From: Flavisolibacter amylovorans
GTDB lineage: Bacteria; Bacteroidota; Bacteroidia; Chitinophagales; Chitinophagaceae
Length of the DNA: 64,000 bases
Direction of reading: 5' to 3'
Assembly (NCBI RefSeq): GCF_039541815.1
Contig: NZ_BAABGY010000016.1
Span: 434,001 to 498,000 of the forward strand
In this document: positions 61,396-64,000 of the stretch, in pieces
Position numbering within the stretch: position 1 is the stretch's first letter
How the letters are laid out: each line of letters starts with the position of its first letter
Translations under genes and position numbers: made by a program
Notes under the pieces: model-generated
Databases searched by the model: none
Seen by the model: only the letters and a program-made list of their open reading frames with translations
Told to the model about the DNA's origin: nothing

Positions 61396-64000
61396 ATGCT
61401 CCAACGGAAAGGCCTATTCTTGGTCCTGGTATTCCTCCTCGCTGCCGCCTCCGCTCACTCCCAGGCCGTCTCCGGACGCCTCGTCGATCCCGAAACGGGC
61501 GCCCCGCTCGCCGGCGCCACCGTGGCCCTGGCCTCCATCCGCGACTCGGCCGGCGCCACCCAGACGCGCACGACCGACTCCGCCGGCCGCTTCCGCTTTA
61601 CCGTGCCCGGCCGCGACTCGCTCCGCCTCCGCTTCAACTACGTGGGCTACGAAACCCTCCAGCGCACCCTGCGGGTAGACTCGGCCGACGTGGCCCTCGG
61701 CGATGTGCGGCTGCCCCGCGCCGCCCGCGAGCTCACCGGCGTCGTCATCAACGCCACCGCGCCGCCGGCCACCCAAAAGGCCGACACCGTGCAGTTCAAC
61801 GCCTCCGCCTTTAAAGTGAACCCTGACGCCACGGCCGAAGACCTCGCCCGCAAGCTCCCCGGCATCACCATCGAGAACGGCCAGGTGAAATCCAACGGAG
61901 AGAACGTACAAAAGGTAACCATCGACGGCCGCGAGCTCTTCGGCGACGACGCCACCGCGGCCCTCCGCAACCTGCCCGCCGAGGTCATCGACAAGATCCA
62001 GGTCTTCGACCGCCTCTCCGACCAGGCCCAGCTCACCGGCTTCGACGACGGCAACACGAACCGCGGCATCAACATCGTTACGAAAGCCAATATGCGCAAC
62101 GGGCAGTTCGGGCGCCTCTTCGCCGGCGCCGGCACCGGCGAGAACGGCTCCGACCTCCGCTACAGCGCGGGCGGCAACACCACCTTCCTCAAGAACAACC
62201 GCCGCGTCTCCCTCGTCGGCAACTTCAACAACATCAACCAGCAGAACTTCGCCCAGCAGGACCTGCTCGGCGTTACGGCCAACGCCCGTAGCGGCGGGGG
62301 CAACCGCGGACCGGGCGGCGGCGGGCGCGGGCAGGGCGGCCGGCCACAAGGGGGCGGCGGACAGGGCGGCTTCGGCAGCAACGCCAACTTCCTCGTAGGC
62401 CAGCAGGCCGGCATCAACCGCACCACGGCCTTCGGCATCAACTTCACCGACCAGTGGGGACCGAAGCTCACCGTCACCGGCTCCTACTTCTTCAACAACA
62501 ACCGCAACAACACCGAAGAGCTCAGCACCACCGACTACTTCAGCAAGGCGAGCGCCTTCAGCCAGACGCGCGACACCACCACGTCCACCAGCTCCAACAC
62601 GAACCACCGCATCAACGCGCGCATCGAATGGAAGATCGACTCGTCGAACACGCTGCTCATCATCCCCAACCTCTCGTTCCAGCTCAACGAAACAGACCGA
62701 GCCACCAACCGCTTCTTCAACTACAACGAGAACGACCGCACCCTGGAGCAGCGCTTCAACAGCAACCGCACGTCGAGCAACCGCACCGGCAACAACCTCA
62801 ATAACACCATCCTGTACCGCCACTCCTTCGCAAAGCGCGGGCGCACCGTATCGGTGAACCTCACCACGTCCTCCAACACCCGCACCGGCGAAACCTTCGT
62901 GAGCACCGCCGACCGCCTGCTCTACACCGGCACTACCGAAGACACGAGCACGCAGCGCTACACCGACCAGAACAACGACGGGTGGCAGGTGTCGGCAAGC
63001 ATCAACTACACCGAGCCGGTGGGAAAAAAGGGACAGCTCCAGCTGAGTTACAATCCGTCCGTATCGCGCTCCAATGCCGACCAGGCCGCCTGGGGCTACG
63101 ACCCGGTGTCGAAACAGTACAACCTGTTCCTCGACTCGCTCTCCAACAAGTTCGAGAACCGCACCGACGCGCAGAACGGAGGCCTCTCCTACCGCGCCGG
63201 CGACCGCGACCGCATGTTCTCCATCGGCGTCAACTACCAGCACACGCGCCTCCGCTCCGACCAGAGCTTCCCGCGCGTGCTCACGGTCGATAACTCGTTC
63301 TCCAACGTGCTGCCCAACGCGATGCTGCGCTACAAGCTCTCGGCCCGCAGCGCGCTCCGCTTCAATTACCGCGCGCAGGTGAACACCCCGTCGGTAACGC
63401 AGCTCCAGGGTGTGGTGGACCCCACCAACGCGCCGCTCTTCACGGTGGGCAACCCCGAGCTCGACCCGCAATACACGCACACCCTCAGCAGCCAGTATAC
63501 CTTCACCAACACGCAGAAAGGCCAGCTGCTCGTAGCCAACGTGTTCCTGCAGGCCGCCAACAACTACATCTCCAACGGCACCTTCACGCCCCTCCGCGAC
63601 TCGCTGGTGGCGGGCCAGGTGATCCAGGGCGGCTCGCAGCTCACGAAGCCCATCAACCTCGACGGCTACCGGAGCCTGCGCACCCTGCTCACCTACGCCT
63701 TCCCCGTAAAGGCGATCAAGTCGAACGTGAACTTCAACAGCGGCTTTACCTATAACCGCCTGCCCGGCTATATCAACAACACGCTCAACCAGGCCAACAA
63801 CTACGTCTACAACCTGGGCACCGGCATCTCGAGCAACATCTCGCAGTACGTCGACTTCACCGTGTCGTACAACACCAACTTCAACCAGGTACGCAACAAC
63901 TCGTCGGACAAGAGCACGCAGGACTACAACTACTTCCAGCACGTGCTGTCGGCGCAGCTGAACCTGCTGTCGAAGAACGGGTGGCTCCTGAACTCGGATG
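61396..64000 (+). CDS. TonB-receptor-like outer membrane barrel protein (3' end outside window)
   Basis: Starts ATG 61396 and is open for 868 codons to the window end. A signal peptide (LFLVLVFLLAAASAHSQ) precedes a CarboxypepD_reg-like domain (VSGRLVDPETGAPLAGATV), then a plug-like region (DLARKLPGITIENG, VTIDGRELFGDD, IQVFDRLSDQAQLTGF) and a long barrel. A Gly-rich loop (about residues 300-332) is unusual. It matches outer-membrane beta-barrel family proteins with TonB-receptor origin that may bind glycans, peptides or metals; no SusD-like partner is visible yet. GHL10 or T9SS partners are not adjacent. Confidence 0.85.
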   Translation, partial: MLQRKGLFLVLVFLLAAASAHSQAVSGRLVDPETGAPLAGATVALASIRDSAGATQTRTTDSAGRFRFTVPGRDSLRLRFNYVGYETLQRTLRVDSADVALGDVRLPRAARELTGVVINATAPPATQKADTVQFNASAFKVNPDATAEDLARKLPGITIENGQVKSNGENVQKVTIDGRELFGDDATAALRNLPAEVIDKIQVFDRLSDQAQLTGFDDGNTNRGINIVTKANMRNGQFGRLFAGAGTGENGSDLRYSAGGNTTFLKNNRRVSLVGNFNNINQQNFAQQDLLGVTANARSGGGNRGPGGGGRGQGGRPQGGGGQGGFGSNANFLVGQQAGINRTTAFGINFTDQWGPKLTVTGSYFFNNNRNNTEELSTTDYFSKASAFSQTRDTTTSTSSNTNHRINARIEWKIDSSNTLLIIPNLSFQLNETDRATNRFFNYNENDRTLEQRFNSNRTSSNRTGNNLNNTILYRHSFAKRGRTVSVNLTTSSNTRTGETFVSTADRLLYTGTTEDTSTQRYTDQNNDGWQVSASINYTEPVGKKGQLQLSYNPSVSRSNADQAAWGYDPVSKQYNLFLDSLSNKFENRTDAQNGGLSYRAGDRDRMFSIGVNYQHTRLRSDQSFPRVLTVDNSFSNVLPNAMLRYKLSARSALRFNYRAQVNTPSVTQLQGVVDPTNAPLFTVGNPELDPQYTHTLSSQYTFTNTQKGQLLVANVFLQAANNYISNGTFTPLRDSLVAGQVIQGGSQLTKPINLDGYRSLRTLLTYAFPVKAIKSNVNFNSGFTYNRLPGYINNTLNQANNYVYNLGTGISSNISQYVDFTVSYNTNFNQVRNNSSDKSTQDYNYFQHVLSAQLNLLSKNGWLLNSD

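Overview
The window is GC-rich DNA from a member of the Bacteroidota. The evidence is a type VI secretion locus of the Bacteroidetes class (T6SSiii), several secreted proteins ending in type IX secretion (T9SS) sorting domains, a carboxypeptidase-regulatory-like domain beta-barrel receptor, a DUF5606 protein and Bacteroidota-style promoter elements. GC content and gene types suggest a soil or water Chitinophagia or Cytophagia relative, but genus cannot be fixed from sequence alone.

Bases 1-29214 are one continuous leftward block. In transcription order from the right: tssG, tssN, tssK, tssO, a giant T9SS-type surface protein with YVTN and tandem Ig-like repeats, an outer-membrane barrel protein with a calcium-type linker, a PKD membrane protein (TssP candidate), a small exported protein (TssQ candidate), tssR, a MacB-like ABC transporter fused to its permease, tssH/clpV, tssB, tssC, hcp/tssD, vgrG/tssI, tssE, tssF, then a cargo end: a Tle1-like lipase, three unrecognised small genes and a pesticin-like muramidase cut by the window edge. 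TssJ, TssL and TssM are absent, as expected for T6SSiii, where TssN-TssR take over the envelope role. The ABC transporter, the T9SS protein and the barrel protein are not in the core list I know and are the most interesting part. A divergent DUF4123 effector-chaperone gene begins at 29348. The same dyad (ATACCY-N6-GGGTAT followed by a T run) lies upstream of tssB and between tssG and the DUF4123 gene, which suggests shared control.

Bases 30000-64000 are mixed housekeeping and surface genes: a Nei/Fpg-like glycosylase lacking the N-terminal proline, two related T9SS-sorted proteins (one a VWA protein with a SusC-like N-terminus), two PAP2-type membrane proteins, RpoN, a GHL10 glycosidase-like protein, MarR, radical SAM/SPASM, GH25 lysozyme, SCO1, Fur, an S9 peptidase, a TPR protein, AlaX-like editing protein, a second giant T9SS protein with delta-60-type repeats, M3 oligopeptidase, DUF5606 and the first 868 codons of a TonB-receptor-like barrel protein.

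The spacers of this second half hold an unusual repeat landscape. Pairs of inverted arms, each made of a short reiterated word that differs from locus to locus, bracket single genes or intergenic cores; variable palindromes sit inside conserved frames; and two related ~0.45 kb elements (near 51.1-51.6 kb and 57.6-58.1 kb) look like large imperfect hairpins. No tRNA, rRNA, CRISPR array, transposase or prophage was seen.
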